Shown here in pieces: positions 11,313 through 24,099 of a stretch of 64,000 nt of DNA (positions are counted from its first letter, which is position 1; the number at the start of each line of letters is the position of its first letter). The position numbers and the translations under genes were made by a program. Source of the stretch: Impatiens glandulifera. Lineage: Eukaryota; Streptophyta; Magnoliopsida; Ericales; Balsaminaceae. The stretch spans positions 46,995,689 through 47,059,688 of the forward strand of contig NC_061868.1 in assembly GCF_907164915.1 (NCBI RefSeq), written 5' to 3'. Below the pieces are notes generated by a model. It did no database searches. It saw only the letters and a list, made by a program, of their open reading frames with translations, and was not told where the DNA came from.

Positions 11313-11837
11313 TTGTAGCAAATAGTTCAGAAAAAGCTTACCAATGTGATTAATTCCGTATCCAAACCGATCCAAATAGCTATTTCGGTGGATTGTACTC
11401 ACTAATCATCAATAACTATCAGATTTTAAATAAATTTATAGTTATTATTAGACAAATAAAAAATTGATTTATTCACTACATTATCTTATCATTATTATAA
11501 ATATAAAAAAAAATTAACTATAAAAATTATAAAAAAAAGTGAGAAACATTAATTAGAAAAAACATATTAAGAAATAAAGAAAAATGTAAATTGAATTATC
11601 TAGATAGGTTTTATAACTGAATCGATTTTATCTCTTTACTCACCTCTGAAACATAACAAATTGCGCAACCAACCAAAAGTTGTATTGAATATAAAAGAGT
11701 ATAGAGCAGCAGTAATGCATATAAAATATAGTTTACATGAAACAGCTAAAGTAATATGGAAAAAAACATGTAGGATTGTTGCATAAAAAGGGAAAACTAT
11801 AGTGTAATGAAAATATATATCAACCACCTTCATATTC
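10964..11837. other. Spacer: LRX upstream region and 3' end of the RING gene
   Basis: This holds the promoter side of the LRX gene (minus strand) and the 3' flank of the CHY-RING gene. An AT dinucleotide tract lies at 11281-11308. Nothing else is recognised. Confidence 0.5.
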
Positions 11838-13614
11838 TTATTCACCCCTAGTTATCCTTGTATTGTAAGACTTGCATTTAGAACATTTCTGAGCAACAAT
11901 ATGATACTTCACCTCTCCACTACATCCACAATCATTGCACAATATCCATACCTGATCATAATAATAATAAATATATCATATTATTGTTTATTTAGTAAAA
12001 GTAAGAAAGATATATAATAGTATATATATACCACTTTGTGTGTGTAAGGCGCTGGCATTGGACTTGAAGCAATTTCCAAATCAAATTTCTCCCACACCTT
12101 TGACATATCGCAAACCGACTTAGAACAAAGAGGACATGCATACTGATAATGTTCTCGCATCTCCTTCAGACAGTTCTTGTGAATTGTGTGCCCACATGGC
12201 ATCACGGTTACGTCGTTTCTAGATTCGAATAGATACTGCATATCTTTTGTGTTATTTTATTGATTGGAAATCATCTACAATAGGAAAAAACATTATATAC
12301 CTCAAAGCAAACCGGGCAATTGTGATGCATTGCTCCTTCAACACAAGGATGACTATTCTTCAAAACAACTGAATAACAGCATCCTGCACTCAATTATTTT
12401 TATTTTATTACCAACAAACAACAACCATTTCTATTCAACTCAAATATAGTGTTTGTCTTTTAATCAATTACCGCATTTATAGCAATGAAAGAAATTTTCT
12501 CGACCTCCAATCCTGCAACATAAATTATATATCATTTAGTTTATTTAGATATTTTACAACAAAAAACAAATCATAATAAATCACAATTGGGCATTTGGTC
12601 TAGTGGTATGATTCTCGCTTAGGGTGCGAGAGGTCCCGAGTTCAATTCTCGGAATGCCCCCAATGTTTTTTTTTCTTTTTTTTTTCAAATAACCCAAGAT
12701 GGATTATAATGTGTTATATAGAGTATTATTACCTGCATATACCACATCCGGTACAATGATACTGCCTTTTTGATACCTGTAAAAGTGAAGTTAATACAAA
12801 GAGAAAACGTTATAAAGTGATGTGATATACTTCAATTGACTCGAGTAAAGCTTAAACATTCAATTTGTTTGCATAAAAACGGAAGAATCTAACTTACGTC
12901 GTCATCAAACAGCTTGCATGTTTCGCAGAAGTATCTTCCCATGCACACTCCACAATTAACACAAACTTGACCAACCTGGCAAAAACAGATAACATAATAT
13001 AAAGTAAGATCTTCGTCAAAACCGGTTTTTATTATAGCTTAAAACATTATGTACTTACATCTTGTTCAGTGTCACAGAGTAAGCATATAACCTGCAAACA
13101 AGTCATAATCAAACTCGACAAACCGTTACAGGAGAAGAAGAGCATATACAAACAGAACTATTCACAAAACCTTTTCAACATGGTGCCGTTGAATGTCATG
13201 TCTATGCTTCCAGTTAATAGAAATAATGTTCTGCAAAAAGGTAAATGTTTATCCAATATTATTGACAGACAAAGCAAATATTCAGTTGGGATGGATATGA
13301 AAAGCACCTTAGCCTCATTATGACAATGATGACAGCCAAAAATTTCGTTGCAGCATGGAGCTCTAATACGACACCTATGGCGATAATGTGGACACCTAGT
13401 ATAAGCAATCACACAAATTAGAAAAAGAAGAAGAATAGGGTTATCATGTAAAGTAGTTGACAAAGGCAAAACTGTACCCGAATTCCATGCATCCTTTATC
13501 AAGAACAACGTTTGCATCTGTATCACATACTGGTTCTTCAATTGGAACAAGCACTCCAGGAGGAAGATCCAAAGAGTTTAGTGAGCCAGAATGATGAAGA
13601 GCTGTCTCCGCCAT
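11838..13614 (-). CDS. CHYR1: CHY/CTCHY/RING-type E3 ubiquitin ligase (CHYR1/RZPF34-like)
   Basis: Ten exons (13478-13614, 13308-13395, 13171-13230, 13059-13091, 12898-12975, 12733-12776, 12472-12512, 12301-12383, 12032-12235, 11838-11951) join to 882 nt, 293 aa. In order: the CHY zinc finger ([22 protein letters not shown]), CTCHY finger ([35 protein letters not shown]), a RING-H2 ([30 protein letters not shown]) and a C-terminal zinc ribbon ([23 protein letters not shown]). The family ubiquitinates targets in ABA, drought and MYB turnover pathways; Arabidopsis CHYR1 is about 291 aa, so this copy is full length. At least one 5' UTR intron is likely, with an acceptor near 13672. Intron 6 carries a tRNA gene on the opposite strand. 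Function is inferred from the family. Confidence 0.95.
12589..12660 (+). tRNA. tRNA-Pro (AGG)
   Basis: 72 nt folding as a full cloverleaf. The acceptor arms are GGGCATT and AATGCCC; the anticodon stem is CTCGC/GCGAG around the loop TTAGGGT (anticodon AGG); the T arm is CCGAG/CTCGG with loop TTCAATT. Internal A-box (TGGTCTAGTGG) and B-box (GAGTTCAATTC) are intact, and a T-run follows at about 12665 as the Pol III terminator. No intron. It lies on the plus strand inside intron 6 of the minus-strand CHY-RING gene. Confidence 0.97.
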
Positions 13615-15350
13615 TTAGTATTTAAAATGGAATTCAAGGCCAACTAAGCTCTGGGAATGAGCTCAAAATACCTGCATTTAGCAAGAAGTTAAGGGAAAAG
13701 CACAAATCCTACAAAGGCATATTATTTTCCCATCAAACCAGGCTAAAATCCATGAGAATGTTGTTTCTCGCAGGTGGCAGACCAGTTGAACCCAGCAACT
13801 ACAAAATCTCCAACCAGCAAGACTCCAACAGATCGACTCATCAAACAAATATTTCTACAAGAACCCATAATAACGACTAAAATGAAGCCATTGAGCAACT
13901 GCAAGTTCCCAATCTGTGTGGATAGTAACCATTTCATAATCACTTGATTCTACTTGATTCTTGAAGAAGAAGACGAAGAAGAAGAAGTCAGTCCATGTCC
14001 ATCTACACACAGGACATCACTTTATCTTTACCTATGGTGAAAGCAAATAGATCACAAAATCAAATTTCTTCTAAATGTGATAAAGGGAATGAGAACAGGA
14101 AATTTCAGAGACCAGTTGAGTTGATTGTCCATCAAGAACAAGCCTACCTTAATCTGCAGTCTTGAATATGTGCCACCTTCACATCATGAACTTAAAACGA
14201 GGAGAAAAGAAAAGAAAACCTATGACCAATAAACTATATGTGCTTCCCATTGGATCTGATATCAGCAAGGTCATTTCGTTTGTGAGTGCTAATTGGACCT
14301 AGCATTCACATGCACTTTTAAGTTCCAATTAAGCTTTAACATTGCTTCTGTCAGCCATGATATTGACATGTACAAAGAATGAAGGGGAATTTAACTGAAG
14401 ATGATCTCTCTGGCAATCTGGCGCTTCTGGAAAGATTGGACTCTCTTTGCAAATGGGAAGAAAGCAACTCCAGACAGAAATCTAGGTGTTGAAGAAGGAT
14501 AATAGCAAATAAAGCCAAAGAACAAAAAGGATATTAGCAATGAAAGCCATCACGATTCACAATAGTCTCAATAAGGTATTTGGATGGAAGTTGAAGAAAT
14601 TTGTCTAGTTAGGATAGCACAATTCTGAGTTGTTATTATTATTATTAGTTCTTCCTACAAGAAAGAATCCTATAAAAAGACTTAATCAATTTCACCTGTT
14701 AGTGAAGCTGCTATTATTCAACCAATATCAATCACTTAAACATTAGCTTGATGTGTAGAATCCTTAATGCTTAATAGTTCGGCTCTTAATTCACTTTATC
14801 TTGATCTCAATTATGCACTTAGTCAAAACTGCAGCTAAGTAATATACTCCAATCCGGTCATCATATAGAATACAAAGAACGATCAAAAACACATCAACAA
14901 GCAGTTATTAGTTAAGCAAATCTGAACGAAATATCAGGATTCGTCTGCAATCGCGATCAATTAGACGATAAGGAAATGGAATTCACGTCACAGAACGATT
15001 CAATTGCCTTTTGCATACATTATTTCAGAACTTCCAACTTTAGCAAGCAAATAGTAATCAAATCGCAAACAATAAGCATTCTCAGAACTGGAAAGTACAG
15101 TTTTATGAGAAAACACAGTTCAATCACGGCATAAGCAGATCAAAGAAGAATAAGAAACGTTTTCTTATAAAAACGAACTTTCGCTAAGAAAACAGACGGA
15201 TGCTTGATGATTCCGGTGGAATTTTCCGACGACTACAAGCTTCCGTGATGATCTCCAGCGGAGTATATTTGAGATAATTACAGCAACCGTTTATGAGAGA
15301 GAAAAGTGGATATTGAAAGTAATGTGACCGAGCTTTTCTTTTATACGGCC
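13615..15350 (-). promoter_or_regulatory. Putative 5' UTR, leader intron and promoter of the CHY-RING gene
   Basis: Read on the minus strand, a leader exon (13615-13671) is preceded by an AAATGCAG acceptor, implying a noncoding first exon upstream, possibly at about 15180-15300 where the sequence becomes less AT-rich. No protein-coding ORF of interest is seen. The exact transcription start is not determinable from sequence alone. Confidence 0.4.
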
Positions 15351-17480
15351 ACTTAAACTGACTATGACTATGTGGCTTCGAGAAATTGCGCCAAATGTTT
15401 GTCCATTTACAAAATTACCCCTTTAAATTAGGATGAGTTGGATTTTGGATAAATATTAAAATACATCCCTTAACTCTTCAAACACTTTAATTTTTCCTTA
15501 AACTTTACATTTTATAGATATTTAAGAAAATAAAATTTGTGCTGAGATTCATATATTAGGAAATCGATAATCAAACCTTTTTAAGCACAACAAATCTCAA
15601 ATATGACAGGACAATAACCCATAATAAAATAAAAATCTAATTATAAAAAAATATTAACTTTTAAATAAATTAAAACAAAACTAGATATATAATTAGACAT
15701 ATCGAAATGATAGGTAGGAAAAAAAGAAAACAAATTGAAATACTCTTTCAAAGTAAGATAAGAGTTGTTCGGGTGGGAAAAGCAATAAAATATTGTAGCC
15801 GCTAAAACTTTTTAATTCTATCTATTTCAGTTGAGACTAATTTGATTTTGATTTATTTTAGTTATTTTTTAATTTCTTTTATGAATTTAAAAAAAAAAAT
15901 CAACTCTATTAAATCAATATATTGTAAATTTATAATCATCATATTATTTAATTATCAACTAAAATACAAAAAAAAAAATATTTTTATTAAATATTTTTTA
16001 TAATTTATCTTAAGAAAATATCAAAAACTCATTTTCTACTAATAATTTTTTTTTTTCACAACAACTCATAAAAGATTTTAAAAACAAGGTCAAACAAGTC
16101 TTGATGTATTTTTAAGACATAAATATAATTTCTACATGTAGCATGATGTTGGGCTAATTAGAAGTTTTATTGGATTTTTTTTGAAAATTAAGTTTTGTTA
16201 TATTTAAAAATATATATATTTGATAAAAAAAAGGTTATTTAAAATATTAATTGGTTGAATGCTATAATGATATTTTGTATTTAAATTTATAAAATATATA
16301 AAAATATTTAGCTAATAATTTGAGTGATTAAATTGCTGAAAATTATTAAAAACTGTTTTTAATAAATTAAAAACCTAAAAAAATCAAATATGTAACAGTT
16401 TATGATGAGCTTCATAACATAACTAATTATATATTTTTTTAAATCAACAAAAATTGCTCTGAGCAAATTTATTTATTTTAAATAATGTTTATTTTTATAT
16501 AAAAAAAAGTCAATATTTTCACCAACAAAATTTAAAAAACACACCACTAAATGGCCCAGTGTAGGATCGGAAATTTTGAACCCGGCACTAAAATACGAAC
16601 CGAATCGAACACGAAAAAATTATGTTAAGGGCATTTTTTTAATGTCAAAATTGGGTCGATCAGAAATGATCTAAAGTAGACTCGATAACCCGTTTACAAG
16701 TTTGGTTGAATTTCGTGTTATTTTTTTATACTCACTTACTCACTCATTTTATCTTATATGAATTTATTTATGATTTAGCTTAATTTTTGTTGTGCTGATG
16801 CCATTTTAATTTTAAACAAATATGTGAATTAATTACATCGGTTTGAATTCGAGTTGAATTAGGTAAATTGTGTCAATCAGGACTGGTTTGGGTCAATCAC
16901 AAATAAACATGTCAAGTTGTTAAAGATTTTGACCCGAATTATTAAATATGTCAATTTTATGTTAGTATTGCTCAATCCGTTAACCTGAAACTGTCTTGAA
17001 TTGTCACATTGAATCCAATGTAAGAATTGTCACATTTAATCCAATGTAAGAGACCAAAATATTACAAATTTACCGAACATACTTTAAAGTATCACGTTAA
17101 TTCTGCTTAATTAATTAAAAAATAAGAAGAAAAAATATAAAAGATTGGCATGAGTGAAGTAAGTGATTTCAATCTCAAGAAGGGCCTTTGCCTTACCTTT
17201 AATCAAGTAAGCATAATTTAAAAAAGATTAATAGTTTATTAAAATTATTTTTTATAATAAATAAAGACATTGTTAATATACTTAATACATATGGTTTCTA
17301 TTCCTATTTTTAATAGTAAATAATAAAAGTATTTCTAATACATTTCAATTCCATTTAATATTTGTCTTGTCTAACATCATGAACATATATTATCTTAGCA
17401 ACTATTTTTTATTTTTCAAATTCAATATTTTTTTTGCTAATGGCAGTGGTAAAAAAATTGTGGGAGGGAAGAAGTAAGAA
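15351..17480. other. AT-rich intergenic sequence
   Basis: No gene recognised. About 16550-17060 has a decayed dispersed-repeat look: alternating ACCCG/CCGAATCGAA-type words and a short duplicated phrase (GAATTGTCACATT..AATCCAATGTAAGA near 16995 and 17025). No terminal repeats could be defined. Confidence 0.45.
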
Positions 17481-17558
17481 CTTGTACTCTATCTCTCTCT
17501 CTATATATATATATAAGCGGTGGCTTCTCAGTTAAGATCGAGAGGAAAAGAGAAGCAG

Positions 17559-18974
17559 ATGACTGTGGTGGCTTATCGGCGGTGCTTATCGGCCGGAACA
17601 ATGTATATTTTGTCCGGTCACCGTCGATTAAGTTTGATTCCGGCGAGAGACTATTCTCAGTCTGCGATTCGACGTTATAGCATTACATCAACATCATCAT
17701 TGAGGTCGTCGTCGTCTTCGTCTAGCTCATTGCTATCGAGGTTACTTCGAGAGCCGGATTCACAGGTGAAATCCGTTCTCGATCTCGAGGTTAGCAATAA
17801 CGCCTCTCTCAAAACCCTAGGTTTTTCACTGGACTGCCTACTCGACTCCTTGAATAATTTCTCCCGCCGCAAAGCTCAACTGGTAATTCCTATTCATTCT
17901 TTATATGAAAGATTGATCTGCTCATTACTAGATCGGAGAAGCTTTCATTTCCTTACATCAAAATTTCAATAACTGTTCTGTTTTACATATGCCTCTTTCA
18001 CATTACAGGTTCTGGAATGGAGATTAGAGAAAATGTTAAATTCCAACGAGAAAGATTACGAACGTTACTCAGAACTGTTACACATGTGTGGAAGAATAAA
18101 AAACGTTCCATTTGCTCTACAAGCATTTTCTTCAATGGAAATCCAAGGAATCAAACCAACTTCCGCCAGTTTCAATGCACTCATATCCGCTTGTTTAGCC
18201 TCTGGCAATTCACTAACTGCACAAAGCTTGTTCGAGATAATGGAGAGTTCAGATTACTACAAACCTAATTCAGAAACTTTCAACATCTTCGTAGCTGTGT
18301 ATGCACACTCTGAAAATGAACAACTCATGCTAACATGGCAATCGGCAAGAATAGCTGCAGGATTATCTAACAACACCGAAACATACGAATCTCTCATTTC
18401 TGGCTATGTCAAGTCCAAGAATCTAACTGCTGCAGACAGATCCTACGAGGAAATGTTCCTATCGAATGTTGCACCTAACATATCGATATTGGAAAACATG
18501 TTTTCGGTTTTCTACTGTCAGAGGAATTTGGTGAAGGCTAAAGAGCATTTGAAATATGTTATGAGTAATGGATGGAAGTTGACACCATTTATGGCTGAGA
18601 AACTTGTGAGTCTATATGAAGAAGTTGGAAGAGTGGAGGATATAGAAGAACTGTTAACTACTACTTTGGCGAAATCCTGTGAAGATAGAAATGTTTTAAT
18701 GACAGTTCAGTTTGGTGTTATAAGGATGTATGCGAAGATGGATAGATTGGATGACCTAGAATGTTCGGTTAACAAGATGTTGAGCCAAGGAATATCGTTC
18801 GCGTCTGATGAAGATGTTAACAAAGTTATTAAAGCGTATTTCAGAAGGGCTGCTTTTGATAGACTTGATTTGTTTTTGGATTGTATTAAGCCTTCTTATA
18901 AGCTTACTAGATCAACATATGAAGTTTTGAATGCTGGCTACAAAAGAGTGGGTTTAGTTTGTAAGATCGATTGA
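17559..18974 (+). CDS. P-class pentatricopeptide repeat protein, probably organellar
   Basis: Two exons, 17559-17882 and 18009-18974, give 429 aa. The N-terminus is Arg/Ser-rich without acidic residues (RRYSITSTSSLRSSSSS, about residues 38-54), as expected for a mitochondrial or plastid presequence. From about residue 125, degenerate 35-residue PPR units follow (YSELLHMCGRIKNVPFALQA; ASFNALISACLASGNSLTAQ; ETYESLISGYVKSKNLTAAD; STYEVLNAGYKRVGL). PPR proteins bind organellar RNA in a sequence-specific way; no E/DYW editing domain is present. The start is the first in-frame ATG; a TATA-rich stretch (about 17503-17515) lies about 45 nt upstream, so the leader would be very short. It resembles, from memory, Arabidopsis At2g30780. 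Convergent with the Mpv17 gene, about 140 bp apart. Confidence 0.88.
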
Positions 18975-19114
18975 TCGTTTATGCATGATTTGAAACCAAC
19001 CAACAACAATTTAGTCACAAAATTCAAATTTGAGTGATCTCATTTCAAACAGAAAAAGAGAAAATCTTCCTCAATTGTTTTTCTTCCCTTAACATACATG
19101 TCAATAAAACCCGA

Positions 19115-19941
19115 CTACAATAAACTGAACCACTTCTTCCATTTAGCATCCTTTTGTTGCTCGACCCACGAGAGAAAACAGCTATCCAACAAGCAGAAGA
19201 AGTTTACATAAAGAAGTTGATATCTCACAGGAACATATCTGAAGTTAGCCACCTGAAGAATAGGCCAGATTCCGCCCTCGATAGCGAGTGCAGGTAGAAA
19301 ATCTCTCTTGACATCCTCTTTTACTTGACGAAAATCCTTCCCAGATGAAAAACCCATGTAGGTGAAGAAGACAAACAAATCCAATGGCCCAAATATAATA
19401 CCATCAAGCAAAACTTTATAAGCAACGAATTTAAGAGACTTTGGTTGAAGTTGAACCCTCTTCCTCATAAACATGTCCAGACCTTCATACCTGCAATAAA
19501 GAAGATGATAAATGGGCAATTCATTGAACTAAAGAATGGAACTTTTCGATACTAACCAGAAATGACCCACTGGTCCAACAAATCCAAAACCAAACAAGCT
19601 TGTGCTAGCTACTCTTCTCCAATTGATCTTGAAATCACCATCTTTTTCCTGTAATCGATCAATAACAGTTCATAATACATGTTTCCCACTTGATCTAATC
19701 TGGGTTATCTTTAGTCAATCAAAGGTTACAGTTCATTCTTCATCAAGTCAACGAGTTCAAACATTGATGATCGGGGAAGACTTACAGTGGATTCCTTCTT
19801 CTGTCGTAAGGATGCAGAATGAGTAATGGCTTGAGCAGCGATATCGCCGAATCCCCAAATCACGCCGGAGCTAACCATCTGAGTCTTAACTGGATGAACT
19901 TGTAAACAGTTCTGGTAACATTTCAACAATCTCATCATCAT
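19115..19941 (-). CDS. Mpv17/PMP22 family membrane protein
   Basis: Exons 19786-19941, 19557-19648 and 19115-19490 give 207 aa. Family hallmarks: HPVKTQMVSSGVIWGFGDIAAQ at the N-terminus, GFVGPVGHFWYEGLD across the exon 2/3 junction, and the signature segment WPILQVANFRYVPVRYQ (W-P-x3-N-F-x2-V-P-x-R), then a final hydrophobic span ending in SWVEQQKD. Four membrane helices are expected, in peroxisomes or the inner mitochondrial membrane. Family members behave as small channels or affect organelle metabolite balance; the substrate is unknown. It is close, from memory, to Arabidopsis At3g24570 but a little shorter, lacking a longer linker after the first helix and a C-terminal tail. Confidence 0.94.
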
Positions 19942-19989
19942 TCAATCGGCCTCTTTACAAAAGAAATGACGCTTCGTTGTTGTTGTTGT

Positions 19990-22900
19990 TCGCGACGGAG
20001 AGTGACTTATGGTCGTTCTTCCATGAAGTGAATATGGAGGAATTTGTTGAATATGTTCATCCGATTAGGAAATGGAGTAACTTTCTTCGATACGGCTCGA
20101 CATCATAAGGAACAGGAGATGAGACACGTTTAGGTCGGAATGGGCGGATGATGATGAAGAAGACGATGATGGACTCAAAAGATTTAGCACTACAATACTA
20201 GTCACGGCCCACCGGACATTCTAATTATTAATATATATATTTTGTAAGGAATAATAATTTAGATTTTTCCCAAATAAATAGTGTAATAATACTAACCAAT
20301 AAATGTAAATTATCAAAATAAAAATAATTAATATATTTAACTATATTTTAAAATAAAATACTTGTCTTTTTATATTATTGTCTTAAAATTATTGTTTTTT
20401 TTATAAATATATATAAAATTAATTTATACACGATTAATTTTAGTAAAGGTTTAATAAATTTTAGATAAATCATTCTTTTATTAAATAATCTTGTAAAACA
20501 TGAGAAATTTCATTATAAAATTACGAGAAAAAAAGTATAATTATTTTATTTTTATTTTTATTTATTTTTTTTTTTTTGTTAGAGTTCGTTTTTTAATGAC
20601 ACTTCAAAAAAAAGATTTTTGTGCTCTTACTCCGCAACATCTTGATTATAGTTAGATAATTGAATTTTACATTCATCCAATTATTTTTTCTAAATTTTAA
20701 ATATATTTCAAGTATAATTTTTTAATTTTAATTTTAAAATAATAAAATAACGTTTCATACTTAATGTCGAAATTGATAGAAAAGAATCTAAAAAAATATT
20801 AGTTAAAGAAGTTATATTTAAAAATAAATTTAAATAAGTCTTTAATAAAATATATATTTTTAATTATTTTAAAGATATTTTATATATTTTTTAATTTTTT
20901 TAACAATAATTTAGAGTCTTTAAATATAAAAAAAATATAAGAAAAATAAAAGAAAACATGTCCCAGGATGGGCTGGACCGGACTCGAAATGGATCGTCCC
21001 TTCTTGAACGCGGTTCGGGAGTGGCTTGGGCGCGATTTAGACTTGGTTTGGCCGAGATTAAGGTGGTTTAGGCCTTGGTCAATGCAGAGCGTGCATATGA
21101 ACCAAACATAACACGAAGATGACTCAAGCGTAGGGGGTCGAGTTTGGATCGAATTGGGCTTCGTCTTCAACCTTGCCAAAAACAAAACTGTATATTTTGG
21201 TTTTTGGCTAGAGGCTCCAACCGCAAAACCAACTACATGTAGAACTTCATCTCACTATTCAGATAATGTCTATAATGTTCAATAGTCCCATTCAATTGTC
21301 CGAGGCCTCACTAAAAATGAAAGCTTCATTTTGAAAATTTGATTTTGTGATTTCTGAGTTTTAATTTAAATTATGAGCTTCTAGAAGTTTCATCATACTC
21401 ATTAGAATTAAAAGATTAATTTTTATTACGTTCACTTTTAGATCAATTTTAAAATCAAAATTCAAAACTTTTTAGAAAAATTTTGAATTTGGGCAAACAT
21501 GCCTCAAATGGCTCGAGATTGATTTTAAAAACACATAACATTATTTACAAATAATTGTGGTGATTATTGAACTGTCTTTTTTCCGATAGAGCTTAAGAAC
21601 GACAACTCGATTTTATAAAATTTTAAAGTCGATTGATTCAAATTCATTTCGATTAAAAGTTTGAAAATGATCTCATGAACAAATTCAAACCAATAAATTG
21701 AATAATAATGCAGTATAAGAATACAAACTAAAATAAATAATTTTCAATTTTAGTTCATAATATAAATTACAATATGAATGATAACTTACCGTGAGTTGAA
21801 GAACATAGACACTTGTTGAAATTTTAGGATGAACAAGAATCGAACTTAAAAGCTCTCTATACAAAATTTTCTAAAACCTTAAAAAAACATAATGGCGAAT
21901 ATTGATGGATGATGATTTATGGCGTGAGACTAGACTTCTTGACTTTGTCTTCACAGTGGATTCTATTTATAGGAGGCCCGAGTCATCAAGTGACTTGAGT
22001 CGGTTGAATTTCTAATAAATTATTATTGTTCCTTCAACTTGTTCAACCGAATTCTATCTTCTTGACGAGTAAGACGAACTAAGAATATAGTGACCCCCTT
22101 TTGAATCTTCTCTTTTGGTCGAAAAATTATCCAGATGAGTATTCACCAATTTTCAAACATGACGATGTTCTTATTATCTAGACGCGAGGAAGAAGACAAA
22201 GGCATGTCTCAAACATGCATTGGGTGTGATCGGTAACGTCTATTTTGGGTGATTCGTGCTTTAAACATTAGTTTTTTTTTTTGTTGGTTATGCGTAAAGT
22301 CGACCCAGAGTTTTGGGTTGCCCTGACCCCAAATAAAAAAATATTTTTTGGTGGGATTTGAACCTTTATCCAAATAAAAATTCATTTTCATTTTGAACCA
22401 CCATGATAAATCTATTTATATTAAAAAAAATTAATAAATTTAACTAAGTTTATTGTTTTTTATTAAATGAGTTGGGCTTACCCTAAGACCTGGATTTTTT
22501 TTTTTCTATTTTATTTATTTTATAATATTTTTAAATAAGTATTTTATTTAAACCCTAAATTTTAATTATTTTTATTTGAAATTATGAATACAATATTTAT
22601 CTAAAATAATTATTTATTTTATTTTTAATTTTCATTTTAATTATTAATATTTTTTAAATAATTATTAATTTTAATATTTATTCTAATTATCTTGAATGAG
22701 TGTAATATTTATTCAAGATAATTATTTTATTTTCCTTCTATTCCCGAATAAATCTTCTAGTTTAAAATAAAATAAAATTTAATGACATATAAATTATTGT
22801 CAAATTGATGACCTCGTAAACATAGCATTTTTAATATTCCAATTTCTTTGCTAGAAAGTATGTAAGAAAAAGAAAATGAAAATGAAAAAGAAACTTCTAA

Positions 22901-23000
22901 TCGTTTGAATTTTTTTTTTCTGGATTGGCAATAGGGTTTGCTTACGTTTCCTCTTCTCCCACTCAGCATTTGATTTTCAAAATAAAACAAGACCGTTTTA
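19990..23000. other. AT-rich spacer with a possible retroelement remnant
   Basis: Immediately upstream of the Mpv17 gene is its promoter. About 20940-22220 differs: a GC-richer block (20960-21180), a minus-strand TATA-like CCTATAAATAG near 21966, and a donor-like ACGGTAAGT near 21788 on the same strand. This would suit an LTR or a noncoding transcript, but I see no TG..CA terminal repeats and no retroelement protein motif. 22500-22760 is simple AT-rich sequence. Confidence 0.35.
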
Positions 23001-23080
23001 CTCATCTATCTACTCTCTCTCTACACACTGATTCAAGCTCCCACCGCCGGACCGATCTACATTTCCGTTTTTTGATGTTT

Positions 23081-23090
23081 TCCAACGGAC
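23081..23090 (+). promoter_or_regulatory. MSA-like motif in the MYB3R leader region
   Basis: TCCAACGGAC contains the AACGG core bound by MYB3R proteins; it differs from the full MSA consensus at the base after GG. A second AACGG core lies on the other strand at about 23065-23069. This would fit autoregulation, but a 5-bp core occurs often by chance. Confidence 0.3.
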
Positions 23091-24099
23091 CAATCACTTA
23101 GGAATCACCGACCAGCTATTATCGTCTCAGATCGCATGTATCGAGGGTAAGTTTGGTTCATTTATCAACATCTTAACACTTTACCAGATATCATTTCTAG
23201 TTGATTTCTTTGATATATTCAAATCTGATTCTTTATTGAGCAGCTTCGTTTCATCTGGGCAATTGATTATATTTGATTTTTTTGGGGTAAGTGATTCTAA
23301 TCCTGAACTAAAGCCCTAGCTCATTTCTGCAGTTTGATGGATTCAATTTGTAGCTTTGCCGCAACTTCGTAGCTTAATTGTGTGTCGTTAACTGTGTTTG
23401 TTGATTCAATTTGTCAATTTTGGTTTTAGCTGAGAATCTTATTCATTTTGTAAAGAACTTTGGGTATTAAGCATTTACAGCTGATGGATCTACTTGAGGT
23501 AGTTAAGCGGATATAAATCAATACACTGTAAGTCTGTAAACATGATAATTGATTCTTAATACTTACTATACCTTTAAGAGGTCTAGATCTGATGCAATAC
23601 ATTTTTCTGAACTTGATGCTTTTTCTCAGATTTCTTATATAGGTTTTCCCTAATTTATGTTAATAACTGTGATGTTTGAATTAAACTTTCTGGGATCTCA
23701 AGAATTTGGCATATCTCAAGCAGCTTGCTTGTGGTGCTGCTTCAGGGAGGTATTGCTTGTGTTTCACAGTTTTACGGCACAAACCTTTCTCCACCATAAA
23801 CTTTCATAACTTTTATATGAAATCAGTAATTTCTAACCATTTTCTTTAAATTTGGAACTTTAAATTTATTACGTTGTTTTTTCATTGATTTTTTGTGTGT
23901 TGGAAACCATAGTGTTTTTCCATAGAAAATAATTGGTATTGTTCCCTTCTGAATTTGCGTGGACTGTAATTTGTGCCACATTCTGATTTTTTTTCCTGTT
24001 ATATGAAAAGATACTGATATGAACTCGAAAGCGCACGCGGAAAAACCTTGATGTCAAGAGAGTTCAGGTTATGCAGGTTTGTCTCTCCATCCAACAACT

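Noticed and set aside
18017..18268. 83-aa ORF inside the PPR gene
   Set aside because: Another frame within PPR exon 2.
20880..21185. 101-aa minus-strand ORF
   Set aside because: No recognisable motif, extends into AT-rich sequence; looks like chance in a composition-shifted repeat.
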